Assembly: GCF_016925635.1 (NCBI RefSeq)
Contig: NZ_CP070490.1
Location: 4,222,001 to 4,286,000 of the forward strand
DNA: 64,000 nucleotides
DNA from: Lysinibacillus fusiformis
GTDB taxonomy: Bacteria > Bacillota > Bacilli > Bacillales_A > Planococcaceae
Direction of reading: 5' to 3'
The notes under the pieces are model-generated. The model worked only from the letters and a program-made list of their open reading frames with translations, ran no database searches and had not been told where the DNA came from. Position numbers and translations under genes: made by a program. Shown in pieces: positions 16,191 to 26,667 of the stretch (positions are counted from its first letter, which is position 1; each line of letters opens with the position of its first letter).

Positions 16191-16219
16191 AACCCTCTAC
16201 CAGCAATGGGTAGAGGGTT
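16191..16219 (-). terminator. Terminator of the ABC-F gene
   Basis: An 11-bp stem AACCCTCTACC / GGTAGAGGGTT followed on the minus strand by TTTTTTG. Symmetrical, so it may also stop plus-strand readthrough. Confidence 0.88.
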
Positions 16220-16229
16220 TTTGTAAAGC

Positions 16230-18429
<2,200 letters not shown>

Positions 18430-20316
18430 ATGGGTAAGGGCTTATTATGGACAGCCACTTGTGTAATAGTAGTTTTACTTGGGTTTGGTAGCTACTATTT
18501 TATTAAAGATATAACAAACTCTATGGCATACAATAAATTAGTGGATGAGTATAAAAAGCCAGAACCAATTGAACATATAGAGGCAGAATATGATGTCATT
18601 GTCATCGGTGGTGAACCAGAGGGTGTGGCTGCGGCGGTGGCTGCTGCACGAAATGGTGCGAAAACATTGCTGGTCGAAAAACGACAAGAGTTAGGTGGAT
18701 TATTTACATATGGTATGCTGAATTTCCTCGACATTCCTCGTGATGGCCATAACAACTCGATTAGTGAGGGGATATTTAAGGAATGGCATGAGCTTGTTAG
18801 AGGGAAAGACGCTTTTGGCATTGTAGGTGCTAAGGCTGCCTTTAAAAAGCTGATCGATGAAGAGCCTAACTTAACCTTATCCGTGCAAACCGAGGTCGTG
18901 AAAGCGAATGTCAAACAACAACAATTAACGTCTGTGGAATTAAAAAATGAGTACGGTACATATGTTGTGACAGGAAAATCATTCATTGATGCCACACAGG
19001 ATGCTGATTTTGCTGCCATGTCGGGCGTTCCTTTCTTTGTAGGTGGGGAAGATATTGGCATAAAGGATAAACGCATGGCTGTGACCTTAATGCTGCATTT
19101 AAAAAATGTCGATTGGGATGAAGTGAAAAAAGCAGCTAAATCCAATGTATTTGGCGGTGCCAATTTAAATCATACCGTTATGTGGGGCTTTACAAAGCTG
19201 CATGATGAATACAAGCCTCTGCAAGAGGGCACAAGGTTACGAGGGTTGAATTTAGCACGTGTAGATGATGAATATTTCATTAATGCCCTACAGATTTTTG
19301 GTATTGATGGCTTGAACGAGCCTTCAAAACAAGCGGCCATTGTCGCAGGGAAGAAGGAAACGCTACATATTCTAAACTATTTACAAACAAACTTCCCTGG
19401 GTTTGAAAAGGCTGAAATTGTTAGCTATCCAGAAGAACTCTATGTACGAGAAACGAGACATATTTGGGCAGAGTATCAATTACCAATGGCTGACCTTTGG
19501 AAAAATAGTGATCAGTGGGATAGCATTGGGATTGCCTCTTATCCAGTCGATGTGCAAGCACAAACACCTCATGATTACGGCTATGTGATTGCTGCACCAA
19601 AGCAATATGCCATTCCTTTCCGTTCGTTAGTACCGAAGGACATTGATGGCTTACTGGTTGTCGGACGCTCTGCAGGTTATTCATCACTCGCGGCTGGTAG
19701 TGCCCGCATTGTTCCAACAGGGATGGTGACAGGTGAAGCGGCTGGGACTGCGGCTGCTCTTGCACAGAAGCATGATGTAACCTTTAGAGACATGAGCAAG
19801 GATAAAAAATTAATCGCTACGTTACGAGAGCAATTGACTAAACAAGGTGCCTATGTCGATTCATTTTCTGTAGACTATCCATATCAAGGGGAATGGTATG
19901 ATGAAGCTATTCAAACGCTCATTAATTATGGCCTTGTAGTGGGTGGCTATGATAATGACTTAAAAGTAGACAGTAAGGCGACAAAAATAAAGTTTGCTAA
20001 AATGTTAAAAGAGAGTATGCTACGTGCTGGTGGAGAAAGTGCATCAGGAATGAAGGATCAGCTCGAAATTGTCATCAATAAAGTTTATAATCAAGGCGAT
20101 GAAGCTATTGAACGAGATGAGCTAGCCCAGTATTTGGCTGATGTCCTCATCGGTGAATCCAATGCGACTAGCTGGGATACATTAGTTGAAAAAGGAATGG
20201 TCACGGAGCAGGTAGCCAAAAAAATCGCTGACAATAAGGAACTAAAATTAAAAGAGATGTATGCCATTATGGCTGATGTTATTCATTATGTAGAAAAGAA
20301 ACACTCCTCTTCTTGA
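18430..20316 (+). CDS. Membrane-anchored extracellular FAD-dependent oxidoreductase
   Basis: A 628-residue protein. One N-terminal helix (about 5-25) with a Lys before it predicts an outside location. The dinucleotide fold begins at residue 55 with DVIVIGGEPEGVAAA (GG-x-P-x-G variant of GxGxxG), followed by an acidic strand end VEK and LGGLFTYGM, as in the FAD_oxidored (PF12831) group. A late FAD motif is GLLVVGRSAGYSSLAAGSARIVPTG in two halves near residues 410-435. The C-terminal part (about 476-530) resembles an S-layer homology repeat: GEWYDEAIQTLINYGLVVGG then a KFAKML helix. GGAGG precedes the ATG. Substrate unknown; wall attachment is inferred. Confidence 0.88.
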   Translation: MGKGLLWTATCVIVVLLGFGSYYFIKDITNSMAYNKLVDEYKKPEPIEHIEAEYDVIVIGGEPEGVAAAVAAARNGAKTLLVEKRQELGGLFTYGMLNFLDIPRDGHNNSISEGIFKEWHELVRGKDAFGIVGAKAAFKKLIDEEPNLTLSVQTEVVKANVKQQQLTSVELKNEYGTYVVTGKSFIDATQDADFAAMSGVPFFVGGEDIGIKDKRMAVTLMLHLKNVDWDEVKKAAKSNVFGGANLNHTVMWGFTKLHDEYKPLQEGTRLRGLNLARVDDEYFINALQIFGIDGLNEPSKQAAIVAGKKETLHILNYLQTNFPGFEKAEIVSYPEELYVRETRHIWAEYQLPMADLWKNSDQWDSIGIASYPVDVQAQTPHDYGYVIAAPKQYAIPFRSLVPKDIDGLLVVGRSAGYSSLAAGSARIVPTGMVTGEAAGTAAALAQKHDVTFRDMSKDKKLIATLREQLTKQGAYVDSFSVDYPYQGEWYDEAIQTLINYGLVVGGYDNDLKVDSKATKIKFAKMLKESMLRAGGESASGMKDQLEIVINKVYNQGDEAIERDELAQYLADVLIGESNATSWDTLVEKGMVTEQVAKKIADNKELKLKEMYAIMADVIHYVEKKHSSS

Positions 20317-20332
20317 GGAATGTTTCTTTTTT
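20297..20332. terminator. Bidirectional terminator overlapping a stop codon
   Basis: A 13-base stem AGAAACACTCCTC / GAGGAATGTTTCT with one mismatch and T runs on the right; the TGA of the oxidoreductase gene lies in it. It also faces the converging MFS gene. Confidence 0.8.
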
Positions 20333-20333
20333 T

Positions 20334-21524
20334 CTATTGTTTATCCTTTTGATCCAATTGATAGCTTATATATGTTAGCACGGAAGCTATGAGTGCTAAA
20401 ATCCCACCAGCCCATGATAGTTTGTCTAGACTACCCGTGGCTACAACAACCCCTCCAATTGCGGCACCTAATGCAATGCCCACATTAACGGCTACAGGGG
20501 TTAACGAGGATGCAAAGTCTTTGGCAGACGGGGAATACCTTTCTGCTAGATCCATGAAGTATAGTTGAACAGTTGCATTCACAGCATAAAGCATGACAGC
20601 CATTAACATAATACTCATGAGTCCCAGCCACGTGGAGGACATCGTGAAATAGAGGGTAAATAAGATAATGGCCTGAAAGATGAATGTATAGCGCAATTTA
20701 CTAAGACCGTTATGTTGAGCGATCTTGCCAGCTAAAAGATTACTAAAGATTGAAAAAAAACCATAGATTAAGAGAACAATACTGATATATTTCGTATCAA
20801 TCCCAAGTTTGTTTTCTAAAATTGGCGTAATAAAAGTATAGATTGTGTATGTTCCAGCAATCGTAAAAACAGGAATGAAGAATGCTAGAATGATTTTAGG
20901 TTGCTTAAATAAACTTAATTGGTCTGATAGCGAACCTTTTGTTCCTTTACTATTCCGAGGTAGCACAAAGAGGCTGATGACAAAGGCAATCCCTCCTAAT
21001 AGAGCCGTTAACCAGAATGTCATATGCCAATTACTCCATTGACCCACCATCGTTCCTAGCGGTACACCCATAACGTTGGCAATCGTAAAACCAGCAAATA
21101 GTAAGGCAATGATAGAGGATCTTTTTTCCTTCGGCATACAATCATTTGCTAAAGACATAGATAATGCTGTTAGCACACCGCTGACAACAGCCGTAACAAC
21201 TCTAGAAGTCATTAAAATACCATATGAGCTAGCTAAGGCACTTACTATATTTCCAAGTATAAAGATAGCAATGAACAGTAACATGAGTGGATATTTTGCA
21301 AATCTACTAACAAAACCAGTTAAGATAGGTGTACCAATGGCATAGGCAATCGCAAATCCAGAAACCAAGGAACCAGCAGTGGCAATGGTAATGCCTAAAT
21401 CTGTCGAAACCTCTGTTAATAATCCTACAATGACAAATTCACTTGTTCCCATGACAAAAGTTAATAATGTTAAGGTAAAGGCTAAAATTTTATGTTTATG
21501 ACTAAGTGTATTTTCTTTCATCAA
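20334..21524 (-). CDS. MFS drug/arabinose-efflux-type transporter (DHA1)
   Basis: A 396-residue, 12-helix major facilitator exporter. The first helix region TFVMGTSEFVIVGLLTEVS and the loop between helices 2 and 3 are typical of the AraJ/YdhP-like DHA1 efflux group. The ribosome site AAAGGAG favours the TTG at 21524 (9 bases) with an ATG as the next codon. Between it and the upstream ArsR gene are two copies of an inverted repeat also found at the ArsR promoter, so the exporter is very probably repressed by that regulator. The exported compound is unknown. Confidence 0.9.
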   Translation of the reverse strand: MMKENTLSHKHKILAFTLTLLTFVMGTSEFVIVGLLTEVSTDLGITIATAGSLVSGFAIAYAIGTPILTGFVSRFAKYPLMLLFIAIFILGNIVSALASSYGILMTSRVVTAVVSGVLTALSMSLANDCMPKEKRSSIIALLFAGFTIANVMGVPLGTMVGQWSNWHMTFWLTALLGGIAFVISLFVLPRNSKGTKGSLSDQLSLFKQPKIILAFFIPVFTIAGTYTIYTFITPILENKLGIDTKYISIVLLIYGFFSIFSNLLAGKIAQHNGLSKLRYTFIFQAIILFTLYFTMSSTWLGLMSIMLMAVMLYAVNATVQLYFMDLAERYSPSAKDFASSLTPVAVNVGIALGAAIGGVVVATGSLDKLSWAGGILALIASVLTYISYQLDQKDKQ

Positions 21525-21548
21525 ATAATGACGCTCCTTTTATATTTA

Positions 21549-21570
21549 TATATCGAGAATAATCGATATA
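21549..21570. promoter_or_regulatory. ArsR operator 1
   Basis: Perfect inverted repeat TATATCGA-N6-TCGATATA, 25 bases upstream of the MFS start. Confidence 0.8.
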
Positions 21571-21602
21571 TTATGCGAAACCTAATCAGTATAGCGTATC
21601 TA

Positions 21603-21624
21603 TTTATCGTGAATAATCGATATA
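21603..21624. promoter_or_regulatory. ArsR operator 2
   Basis: TTTATCGT-GAATAA-TCGATATA: same 8-6-8 layout with two mismatches in the left arm; the spacer GAATAA is identical to that of operator 1. It lies between the ArsR stop and the MFS gene. Confidence 0.75.
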
Positions 21625-21645
21625 ATAACTAAAACAGAAACCCAA

Positions 21646-21945
21646 TTAATCATTTTGGGTATCTGAGACAAGAAACGAAGCAATTTGATGAATCGTTTCT
21701 TCTTTTAATTTATAATATGTCCATTGACCATGACGAAAAGATTCGAGAAGTCCAGCTTTTTGCATCATATTTAAGTAGTGAGAAACGGTTGATTGAGAAG
21801 TTTTAGCTTTCTCTTGAATATCACCAACACATACGCCTCCTTCGATACTCACTTTTGGGAAATGTTTCTCAGGTTCCTTCAACCACTGTAAGATGTTTAG
21901 CCTCGTCTCGTTTGATAACGCTTTGAAAATTTCAATTGGTTCCAT
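21646..21945 (-). CDS. ArsR-family repressor
   Basis: A 99-residue winged-helix regulator: KALSNETRLNILQWL (about 7-21) and the recognition region TSQSTVSHYLNMMQKAGLL, then the wing RHGQWTYYKL. Metal-site ArsR motifs (ELCVCDL) are not present; one VCVGDI segment keeps a single Cys, so it may sense a small organic effector. The ATG at 21945 has no ribosome site; the in-frame TTG at 21981 is the -35 box itself. The promoter places the transcript start at or within three bases of the ATG, i.e. leaderless. It precedes and very likely controls the MFS exporter. Confidence 0.9.
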   Translation of the reverse strand: MEPIEIFKALSNETRLNILQWLKEPEKHFPKVSIEGGVCVGDIQEKAKTSQSTVSHYLNMMQKAGLLESFRHGQWTYYKLKEETIHQIASFLVSDTQND

Positions 21946-21951
21946 ATGACG

Positions 21952-21981
21952 ATAATATATCGAATTATCTCGATATGTCAA
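21952..21981 (-). promoter_or_regulatory. ArsR promoter with embedded operator 3
   Basis: On the minus strand, TTGACA (21981-21976) and TATATT or TATTAT (21959-21952) with a spacer of 16 or 18 bases. The operator TATATCGA-N6-TCGATATG (21956-21977) fills the spacer, so bound repressor would block the promoter. Confidence 0.78.
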
Positions 21982-22014
21982 TTGCTAAGTACCGTCATTT
22001 TACAGTAAAAATGG

Positions 22015-22043
22015 TTGACGCCAATAAGGAAGTCCGGTAATAT
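22015..22043 (+). promoter_or_regulatory. Promoter of the argS T-box transcript
   Basis: TTGACG (22015-22020), 17 bases, TAATAT (22038-22043). Confidence 0.75.
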
Positions 22044-22059
22044 ATGTAAAAATCATAGA

Positions 22060-22299
22060 AAAATTCGATGAAAAAGAGAGTAATTGATGGGATGACTGGC
22101 AAGCGAGTTAGGGATGGTGTGAGCCTAATGCAGGGACCATGAATGAAGCGCACTTTGGAGAAGATTCTCGAACAAGTAGTAGAGAATAGCGGGGCGTCAC
22201 CTCGTTAACAATGGAAAGTGGTCATGTCACATGGCAACTAGAGTGGTACCACGGGATTATCATGCTCTCGTCTCTAATTTTAGAGGCGAGGGCTTTTTT
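22060..22299 (+). promoter_or_regulatory. T-box riboswitch (arginine)
   Basis: A 240-base leader ending in the T-box sequence AGAGTGGTACCACGG (22240-22254) and an intrinsic terminator (13-bp stem 22264-22276 / 22281-22293, then TTTTTT). The specifier is probably CGC at 22149-22151, followed by A as usual, which is an arginine codon and fits the downstream argS. Uncharged tRNA-Arg would pair with the specifier and the T-box bulge and favour the antiterminator. Confidence 0.9.
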
Positions 22300-22322
22300 A
22301 TTTGGATAGGAGGAGAATCAAG

Positions 22323-23996
22323 ATGAATAAACAAATCGCGGACAGTATAGCAGTCGCATTAAATCAACAAATAACAGGAGAGGAAATATTGTCATTATTA
22401 GAAAAACCAAAAAGCTTGGAGCTAGGGGACGTGGCCTTTCCATGCTTTACCCTAGCAAAAGTGTGGAAAAAGTCTCCACAAAGTATCGCAGCAGATATAG
22501 CAAGTCAATTAAACCATGACAGTATCCAGCGTGTGCAAGCCGTTGGAGGCTATGTCAATATTTTTCTAGCTCAAGAAAAGGTGACGCAACAGGTGTTAAG
22601 CAAGATTCTGCGCGACAAGCAACAATATGGCACTATGCCAATAAAGATGGAAGCAGTCGTCTTGGATTTTTCATCTCCAAATATAGCGAAGCCATTCTCG
22701 ATGGGACATTTACGTTCAACGGTCATCGGCAATGCCTTAGCAAATATTGCAGAGAAAAATGGCTATCAAGCCATTCGTATCAATCATTTAGGGGATTGGG
22801 GTACACAGTTTGGTAAGCTGATTGTTGCTTATCAGCTATGGGGAAACAAACAGGCCATTTCAGCGTCACCGATTGAGGAGCTATTAAAGATTTATGTGAA
22901 GTTTCATGAAGAGGCAGAGCAAGACCCAACACTGAATGAGCAGGCTCGTGCCGCCTTTAAAGCATTGGAGGACGGTGATGCAGAGGCACTGGCATTGTGG
23001 CAATGGTTCCGAGATGTGTCATTAGTAGAGTTTCAAACAATATATGAGCTGTTAGGAATTGATTTTGATGCCTTTACAGGTGAAGCCTTTTACAATGACA
23101 AAATGACACCTGTTGTGACAGAGCTAACAGATAAAGGGCTCCTCGTGGAATCAGACGGAGCGTATGTTGTGGAGATGGGGGAGATGCCTCCATGTTTAAT
23201 AACGAAAACGGATGGGGCCACACTTTATGCAACGCGTGATTTAGCAGCCGCCCTGTATCGCCAACAGCACTACCAGCCCAAAAAGATGTTCTATGTCGTT
23301 GGCAATGAGCAGTCCCTCCATTTTAAACAGCTTTTTCAGGTCATCGAAAAAATGGGCTATCCTTGGGCAAAGAGTCTACAGCATGTCCCATTTGGTATGA
23401 TGCTGAAGGATGGTAAAAAAATGTCGACTCGTAAAGGCAAAGTGGTGTTATTAGCTGATGTGCTAGCAGAGGCCATTGCGACGGCGAAGCGTAATATTGA
23501 GGAGAAAAATCCTCATCTTCCAAATAAAGAGCGAGTAGCACAGCAAGTGGGCGTTGGAGCAGTAATTTTTAATGATTTAAAATACCACCGCCTAAACGAT
23601 ATTGAATTTTCAATTGAGCAAATGATGAATTTTGAAGGGGAAACAGGACCATATGTGCAGTATACGTATGCGCGTATTTGCTCCATTTTAGACAAAGCAA
23701 ATGCACCATCTCAAGACATGATATTCACACCATTAGGTGAGCAGGCTTGGCCGATTATCTTATTACTGGAGCAGTTTCCAAAAGCGGTAGCTATGGCTTT
23801 TGAGCAGGCTGATCCGTCCCAAATAGCGAAATATGCCTTACTACTGGCACGTTTATTGAATAAATATTATGCACAGCACAAAATATTAGCAGATGATGAA
23901 CAACAAGCATCACGTCTCGCACTTTGTCATAGTGTGGCCATTGTCTTAAAAGAGTCTTTAGCCTTATTGGGTATTGAATCCCCTGAAAATATGTAA
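22323..23996 (+). CDS. argS: Arginyl-tRNA synthetase
   Basis: A 557-residue class I synthetase that charges tRNA-Arg. The HIGH-like motif is SMGHLRST in PNIAKPFSMGHLRST; the KMSKS-like motif is KMSTRKG; the N-terminal tRNA-binding domain and C-terminal all-helical anticodon domain (TGPYVQYTYAR onward) are present. The start at 22323 follows AGGAGGAGAATCAAG. Controlled by the T-box directly upstream. The FSMGH variant of the first motif is common in Bacillota ArgRS. Confidence 0.97.
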   Translation: MNKQIADSIAVALNQQITGEEILSLLEKPKSLELGDVAFPCFTLAKVWKKSPQSIAADIASQLNHDSIQRVQAVGGYVNIFLAQEKVTQQVLSKILRDKQQYGTMPIKMEAVVLDFSSPNIAKPFSMGHLRSTVIGNALANIAEKNGYQAIRINHLGDWGTQFGKLIVAYQLWGNKQAISASPIEELLKIYVKFHEEAEQDPTLNEQARAAFKALEDGDAEALALWQWFRDVSLVEFQTIYELLGIDFDAFTGEAFYNDKMTPVVTELTDKGLLVESDGAYVVEMGEMPPCLITKTDGATLYATRDLAAALYRQQHYQPKKMFYVVGNEQSLHFKQLFQVIEKMGYPWAKSLQHVPFGMMLKDGKKMSTRKGKVVLLADVLAEAIATAKRNIEEKNPHLPNKERVAQQVGVGAVIFNDLKYHRLNDIEFSIEQMMNFEGETGPYVQYTYARICSILDKANAPSQDMIFTPLGEQAWPIILLLEQFPKAVAMAFEQADPSQIAKYALLLARLLNKYYAQHKILADDEQQASRLALCHSVAIVLKESLALLGIESPENM

Positions 23997-24126
23997 TGAA
24001 CATTAGCCATTTAAAAGCAAACGGTCCAATCATTGACCATCCATCGAAAACATGGTAAAAGGATAGAGGAATCGATGCAAGTTTTTCATAAATGAATGTT
24101 GCGTAATAGTAGAGAGGATCGAATAA

Positions 24127-25308
24127 ATGGCTAAAAAACAATGGACCGTTTCACTCACCTTAGTGGTCATTAGTATATTTTTTGTAGCACTCAACATGAG
24201 ACCAGCCGTCACGGGAATAGGACCGCTTTTTAATGTGCTGATGACATCGTTACATGTCTCGACTACAAGCATCAGCTTTCTTACATCCATCCCCGTTTTT
24301 TGTATGGGCTTGTTTGCACCTTTGGCTGTCCCGCTACAGCGAAAAATGGGCACGAAATCAGCTATCACCCTTTTAGTGACCCTCCTTGTTGTCGCCAATG
24401 GTCTACGCTTTTTCCAAGCAAGCTATTTCTTGCTCATCGTGACAAGCTTCGCAGCAGGCTTAGCGATTGCGATGATTGGTCCTATTTTAAATGCTTATAT
24501 TAAGAAAAAGTTTCCCGAACGCTTCACGACAGTTATCGGTATTTATTCATTCGGTATTGGCGTAGGGGCTACTTTAAGCGCAGCCTTAACCGTGACTTTT
24601 TATCAGGGGTTCGGTAATAGCTGGACAGTCGCCCTCGGCATGTGGTCAATACTCGCCGTAGTCGCGCTCGTTATCTGGCTATGGGCGATTCCATCCGGGC
24701 ACAACGAGCAGCTGCAACAAGTAACTGCGACAGAACATGCCCGTAATCCGTGGACATCTAGACGTGCTTGGGTGATCCTCTTGTACTTTGGTTTACAAAC
24801 GTCGCTCTTTTTCTCGATCATGTCATGGCTCACACCGCTACTACAGGATAAAGGCCTGTCATTAGAGGCAGCAAGTGCCATGTTGACCATAATGTCCGTT
24901 GTGCAAATGATAGGGAATATGACGGTGCCACTTCTCATGGAAAAATGGCCTAGTCGAATGGCCTGGCTACTAGTGCTAAGCTTTGTTGGCGTGATTGGAT
25001 TTATGCTACTGTGGCTCACATCGGGTACGTACCTATGGCTGGCTATTTTATTAATTGGCATTATGTTAAGTGGACTATTTCCAATCGGTCTATTGTTGCC
25101 TCTTGATGAAGCCAAAAATGATCAGGAGGCCACGAGCTGGTCATCCATGGTGCTAGCAGGTGGCTTTATGGTAAGTGCGATTATCCCCATCCTAATAGGC
25201 GTTTGCTATGATTTAACAGGTAATCATACATGGACGTATCTGATCTTTGTCCTATTAATGATTGGCATTTTGGCAACGACTGGACTGCTAAGAAAAAAAA
25301 CATCGTAA
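24127..25308 (+). CDS. MFS transporter, CynX/NimT type
   Basis: A 393-residue, 12-helix transporter. The first helix and loop FVALNMRPAVTGIGPL are characteristic of the CynX/NimT (cyanate/nitroimidazole) group of the major facilitator superfamily. Central basic loop between helices 6 and 7 (about 195-215). GAGAGG lies nine bases before the ATG. About 130 bases separate it from argS, too far for certain coupling; a strong terminator follows. Substrate unknown. Confidence 0.9.
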   Translation: MAKKQWTVSLTLVVISIFFVALNMRPAVTGIGPLFNVLMTSLHVSTTSISFLTSIPVFCMGLFAPLAVPLQRKMGTKSAITLLVTLLVVANGLRFFQASYFLLIVTSFAAGLAIAMIGPILNAYIKKKFPERFTTVIGIYSFGIGVGATLSAALTVTFYQGFGNSWTVALGMWSILAVVALVIWLWAIPSGHNEQLQQVTATEHARNPWTSRRAWVILLYFGLQTSLFFSIMSWLTPLLQDKGLSLEAASAMLTIMSVVQMIGNMTVPLLMEKWPSRMAWLLVLSFVGVIGFMLLWLTSGTYLWLAILLIGIMLSGLFPIGLLLPLDEAKNDQEATSWSSMVLAGGFMVSAIIPILIGVCYDLTGNHTWTYLIFVLLMIGILATTGLLRKKTS

Positions 25309-25310
25309 GA

Positions 25311-25340
25311 GACATGTGTGACGTTGCACATGTCTTTTTT
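25311..25340 (+). terminator. Terminator
   Basis: An 8-bp stem GACATGTG / CACATGTC followed by TTTTTT. Confidence 0.88.
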
Positions 25341-25461
25341 AGTGAAAATTATTTTGAGGGTATGATATCCTTCCATTCTCACAGCAAATTTCGTCTTCCC
25401 TCAATATTAATAGGTAGAAAGAAATGAATTGAGCATAGTAGCTGCATTTTTCTAATATTGA

Positions 25462-25489
25462 TAATTTCATAATAATATTATGTAAACTT
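25462..25489 (+). repeat. 28-base shared upstream element, copy B
   Basis: Identical to 11103-11130. Its last two bases are the first two of the -35 box of the promoter below. Confidence 0.75.
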
Positions 25490-25516
25490 GAAACATCCTC
25501 ACGCCTTGATTATGAT
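25488..25516 (+). promoter_or_regulatory. Sigma-A-like promoter of the lipoprotein-recQ operon
   Basis: TTGAAA (25488-25493), 17 bases, TATGAT (25511-25516). Confidence 0.7.
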
Positions 25517-25556
25517 AGAGAAGAGAGAATGTTGAATAGAAAGTTTTGGTGAAGGT

Positions 25557-26660
25557 ATGTATAAAAAGATGCTCGTTTTAGGAGCGACAGCTTTACTTGT
25601 AGCAGGCTGTGACAGTCAAATAGGTACAGGTTGGTTTCAAAATAAAAAGGCAGACGTGCAAACAGAGGGAGCGGTGACGAAGCAACAGGAAAAAATTGTG
25701 CCAGAGGTCAAAGTAATTGGAGAGCACGGTGTTGGTGCAGGTATTATTATCAAGCAACAGGATGATCAACTGTATATTTTAACGAATGGCGCACTGGTGG
25801 CATCCAAACCAACTGCCCTTGTTCAATTTGGTGAGGACAAGCTGGTAGCAGCAACTATTCATGTCATGTCAACAGCCTATAATATGGCCATGTTACGAGT
25901 ATCCTATCAAGCGGATGTGCAAGTGCCTAATCTCTATGAAGGTGAGCTCAATCAGCTAGCTGTTTATGTGAATGGTTTACCTTATACGATTCAAAAATAC
26001 CAAGATAAGGTAGCGGCCTATTTTATAAAAGCAGAACAATCCATACCTCTAGGAAGCCCTGTCATGGAGGCTGAAAATGGAGCCATTGTCGGTCTTTATT
26101 TTAATCGACAACAGCAGGGAGAGTCCCAGCCATACATATTGCCTATAAAGGAATTTCAATCATCCATTGATGAATGGATTGACGAGGGCATGACAGCTAG
26201 TGTACGACTATCCCAATCGAAAAATTTATATCCCTATATCGAACAAGGGGATAAAGAAGCTGTACAGCAAGCAATCGCACAATATGGAGAAAATGTATTT
26301 GCGTATAATACCGATGAAATTAAGCTATTTTTAGATACGTTTCACAAGCATTTAAAGGGGGCAGTGACAACTCAGGATGCAAGTGTCATGAAACCCATTG
26401 TCGGGACAGAGGCGATACAGGAAACCTTGGCTAGTATGGTTGCCTACTATGCTTCCAAACAAGCCAAAATTCATTTCGCTGACACGGACATTCAGGATAT
26501 TCGCGTAGAAGGACAGCGTCTCATCGTGCAAGCCAAAACGGAATATATGCTGACGAATGCTGCTGGACAGGAGGCACTTGCCTACTCCAACATGCTGTAT
26601 GAGCTAGAAAAAAATGAACAGGGCGAGTACAAGCTACTTGGTCTCACAAATGAGGAGTGA
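25557..26660 (+). CDS. Lipoprotein with a degenerate trypsin-like domain
   Basis: A 367-residue lipoprotein precursor; lipobox LVAGC with Cys18. Residues 55-200 follow the HtrA pattern seen in the window's own protease but with the catalytic residues replaced: GVGAGIIIK...ILTNGALV (His of TNAHVV becomes Gly), AYNMAMLRV (Asp of AVDLALV becomes Asn) and IPLGSPV (Ser of GNSGSPV becomes Leu). The remaining C-terminal part (about 215-367) is helical then beta-rich and unrecognised. The gene lies 7 bases before recQ and ends with the ribosome site for it. A non-enzymatic substrate-binding or scaffold role outside the membrane is the best inference. Confidence 0.8.
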   Translation: MYKKMLVLGATALLVAGCDSQIGTGWFQNKKADVQTEGAVTKQQEKIVPEVKVIGEHGVGAGIIIKQQDDQLYILTNGALVASKPTALVQFGEDKLVAATIHVMSTAYNMAMLRVSYQADVQVPNLYEGELNQLAVYVNGLPYTIQKYQDKVAAYFIKAEQSIPLGSPVMEAENGAIVGLYFNRQQQGESQPYILPIKEFQSSIDEWIDEGMTASVRLSQSKNLYPYIEQGDKEAVQQAIAQYGENVFAYNTDEIKLFLDTFHKHLKGAVTTQDASVMKPIVGTEAIQETLASMVAYYASKQAKIHFADTDIQDIRVEGQRLIVQAKTEYMLTNAAGQEALAYSNMLYELEKNEQGEYKLLGLTNEE

Positions 26661-26667
26661 ATTTTGC

